Below are positions 5,607 through 7,291 of a stretch of DNA of 7,291 nt, one piece after another. The stretch comes from Alphaproteobacteria bacterium UBA7371 (GTDB lineage Bacteria > Pseudomonadota > Alphaproteobacteria > UBA8317). The stretch lies in the NCBI GenBank assembly GCA_002469865.1, contig DKOD01000064.1, positions 1-7,291 of the forward strand. Direction: 5' to 3'. Below the pieces are notes generated by a model. That model saw nothing but the letters and a program-made list of their open reading frames with translations. It made no database searches and was not told the origin of the DNA. Within the stretch, counting starts at the first letter, position 1. Every line of letters begins with the position of its first letter. Position numbers and translations under genes: made by a program.

Positions 5607-7142
5607 TTAAAAATATTTGGCCCTCAAGAATTGCAACAGCTCTTGCCTAGGGCCATGAAATTCCTCTGGACCCTTGGGTCCAAGCCTCGTATTGGCATAG
5701 CCCCGTTCCAAATTAACCAGCAGGTGGGACATGCCAAGTTCCAAAAGGCGGGCATGTTGTTCTGGATCTGGTTGTGTTTGGAACTCTATTCCCTCTTCTT
5801 TTTGGTAACATAATGCTGCTTCACCAGGCTGCAGAACGATCTTGGATGTGGGCGTTTTGAGGACCTGCATCAGGCATGCCTCGGACGGTTTGTCCAGAAT
5901 GGATTCAAAAAACATGTCTTCTTGCAGGCGATAATCAAACATCCAATTCACATACGGTCGGCCGGCAAAAGGCGCCCCTTCCACCGCAGCACGAAGCGAA
6001 ACCCCTGCCACATCTGCAGGAACATCAAGGCCCAGATAATCAGCCAGCGTCGCCATCACATCCACATTTTCGGTGAAGCCATGAATTTTGCGGCCCTTAT
6101 CGACATCCATGGATTTGGGCGGCTTGATGATCAAAGGGATATGAAAGGCCTGATCATAAAAGCCCATTTTGCCCCAAAGGCCATAATCACCAAGCATCTC
6201 ACCATGGTCACAAGTGACGATAATTAAGGTGTCGTCATAGATGTCTTGTGCTTTGAGGCAATCCATGACCCGGCCCAAATGATGGTCCACTTCACTGGCA
6301 AGCCCCATATAGACACGGCGCATGGCCAGCACATCATCCGGCGTTAACCGGGCCATGTCGATGGCTTCATCATAATAATCCGTTGATTGGGCCTGGAATT
6401 CACGCCATGCAAGCTCGAAGGGCACGGGCTTGTCAGGCAGGCCTAAGGCTGGCCCTACCGCACCATCATACATGTGGTGATAGGGTTCCGGTGCCACCAA
6501 TGGGGGGTGTGGACGCAAAAACACAGCATGGGCAAATAAATCTTCATCCCGCCCAAATACCTGCAAAAAATCGATCAAACTGTCGGCCATATGGGCCGTG
6601 TCGGAATGGGCTGCATCATAATGGGCTGGGCTGTCTGGGAATGCAGCGCCGGACGCCCCAACATGGGCATAAAGTGACGAAGGAGCGGCATCGCCCACGT
6701 CAAAACCGGCCTGCTCCAATTTCCAGCGCCAATGAAAAAGCATGGATTCGTTATGATCCATCACCTGATGGAAACCTGGCATCACCCCTTCATAACTTTT
6801 GAGCCTGGCATCATCTGACGCCATGGATGCTGGGTCGGCTGAAGTATCGGTATAGCCAAGCAATTGTGGCCTTAAACCTGCATCACGTGCCAAGGAGGCA
6901 ATATTTTCAAAGCGCCCATGCAAGGGAGCGCCGTTATAGATGGAGCGGTGGATTTGGGGGTAAAGACCCGTCAACATTGACGTTCGGGAAGGACCACAGG
7001 GCGCTGCCACGGCGTAATGCTGCAGAAAGGAAACACCTTCAGATGCCAATTGATCAAGATGCTGCGTTTTCATGGTCGGGTGGCCCGCATAGCCCAAAAA
7101 ATCACCACGCCATTGATCAACCGACAAAAAAAGCACCCGCAT
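5607..7142 (-). CDS. Alkaline-phosphatase-superfamily hydrolase (sulfatase / phosphonate monoester hydrolase type)
   Basis: This 511-residue enzyme should hydrolyse a sulfate, phosphate-diester or phosphonate-monoester bond. The start ATG 7142 follows TTGGGGAA by about six to eight bases. The metal site begins with SVDQWR (Asp 9, Gln 10). CGPSRTSMLTG (49-59) is the CxPxR sulfatase motif, whose Cys 49 is normally oxidised to formylglycine, the nucleophile. Further expected residues are Arg 53, Asn 70, Tyr 97 (GYTDT), His 212 (RPHPPLVAP), Asp 312/His 313 (CDHGEMLGDYG) and Lys 325 (WGK). Asp-Gln rather than Asp-Asp, together with the spacing of these residues, resembles the phosphonate monoester hydrolase group (about 510-515 residues in Rhizobium) and choline-sulfatase relatives. 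No signal peptide is present, so it is cytoplasmic. It requires a formylglycine-generating enzyme, not seen here. It is the first gene before the transporter, which suggests cleavage of the imported compound. Substrate unknown. Confidence 0.92.
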   Translation of the reverse strand: MRVLFLSVDQWRGDFLGYAGHPTMKTQHLDQLASEGVSFLQHYAVAAPCGPSRTSMLTGLYPQIHRSIYNGAPLHGRFENIASLARDAGLRPQLLGYTDTSADPASMASDDARLKSYEGVMPGFHQVMDHNESMLFHWRWKLEQAGFDVGDAAPSSLYAHVGASGAAFPDSPAHYDAAHSDTAHMADSLIDFLQVFGRDEDLFAHAVFLRPHPPLVAPEPYHHMYDGAVGPALGLPDKPVPFELAWREFQAQSTDYYDEAIDMARLTPDDVLAMRRVYMGLASEVDHHLGRVMDCLKAQDIYDDTLIIVTCDHGEMLGDYGLWGKMGFYDQAFHIPLIIKPPKSMDVDKGRKIHGFTENVDVMATLADYLGLDVPADVAGVSLRAAVEGAPFAGRPYVNWMFDYRLQEDMFFESILDKPSEACLMQVLKTPTSKIVLQPGEAALCYQKEEGIEFQTQPDPEQHARLLELGMSHLLVNLERGYANTRLGPKGPEEFHGPRQELLQFLRAKYF

Positions 7143-7271
7143 GTTTCATTCCCCAAAAAACAGATAACAAAAATTGCATCAGCTTGATGACATTGTTGTG
7201 ACATTTTTGATCTTGGCGATCTGTTAAGAAAACCCATGTTAAGATTGGAGAAACATTGAGGAATAGCGGCC
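7143..7271. promoter_or_regulatory. Divergent intergenic region with two pairs of direct repeats
   Basis: This 129-base AT-rich region separates the operon from a plus-strand gene and must hold promoters in both directions. Two direct-repeat pairs stand out: TGACATT at 7188-7194 and 7199-7205 (11 bases apart, one helical turn), and TGTTAAGA at 7222-7229 and 7237-7244 (15 bases apart). These are candidate regulator sites. GAGGA at 7258-7262 is the ribosome binding site of the rightward gene, and TTGGGGAA (minus strand) serves the hydrolase gene. No -35/-10 pair was good enough to mark in either direction. Confidence 0.5.
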
Positions 7272-7291
7272 ATGGCTTTTGCAGAACATCT
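7272..7291 (+). CDS. Start of a divergent gene, truncated by the window end
   Basis: ATG 7272 opens a frame reading MAFAEH and then runs off the window. GAGGA at 7258-7262 ends nine bases before the ATG, a good ribosome binding site, and the upstream region is intergenic, so a real gene start is likely. A divergent gene next to a catabolic transport operon is often its regulator, but six residues cannot show this and I do not assign a family. Confidence 0.5.

Noticed and set aside
6383..6802. 139-codon plus-strand open frame opposite the hydrolase gene
   Set aside because: The translation is rich in His, Pro, Arg and Gln with no domain, and lies wholly antisense to a strongly supported enzyme gene.

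Overview
The window looks like moderate-GC chromosomal DNA from a Gram-negative proteobacterium, most likely an alphaproteobacterium, possibly marine. The reasons are a Tat-type secreted binding protein, a polyamine-type ABC transporter, tightly overlapping genes and balanced codon use. The lineage is an impression from protein style, not a placement.

Layout. Positions 1-420 (+) hold the C-terminal part of a TPR/Sel1-like protein that may begin outside the window. Everything from 417 to 7142 lies on the minus strand and reads as one gene set, in transcription order: a formylglycine-type sulfatase/phosphonate monoester hydrolase (7142-5607), a PotD-like periplasmic binding protein (5506-4370), a PotA-like ATPase (4301-3207), a PotB-like permease (3210-1996), a PotC-like permease (1996-1130) and a protein resembling DUF6065 (1130-417). 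The last four genes are linked by ATGA or TGATG stop/start overlaps, so they are probably translationally coupled. Spacers of 100 and 68 bases flank the binding-protein gene, and each contains a clear inverted repeat. After a 129-base divergent intergenic region with two pairs of short direct repeats, a plus-strand gene begins at 7272 and leaves the window after six codons.

How the genes may work together. The transporter is complete: one binding protein, two permeases and one ATPase. The hydrolase lacks a signal peptide, so the simplest model is import of a small, probably cationic, sulfate-, phosphate- or phosphonate-ester followed by cytoplasmic hydrolysis. The substrate cannot be read from the sequence. 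The least ordinary parts are the DUF6065-like gene coupled to the transporter, and a periplasmic insert of about 130 residues in the PotB-like permease that carries an in-frame 24-base tandem repeat. I found no RNA genes, insertion sequences, CRISPR arrays or phage structural genes. No gap between genes exceeds 300 bases.
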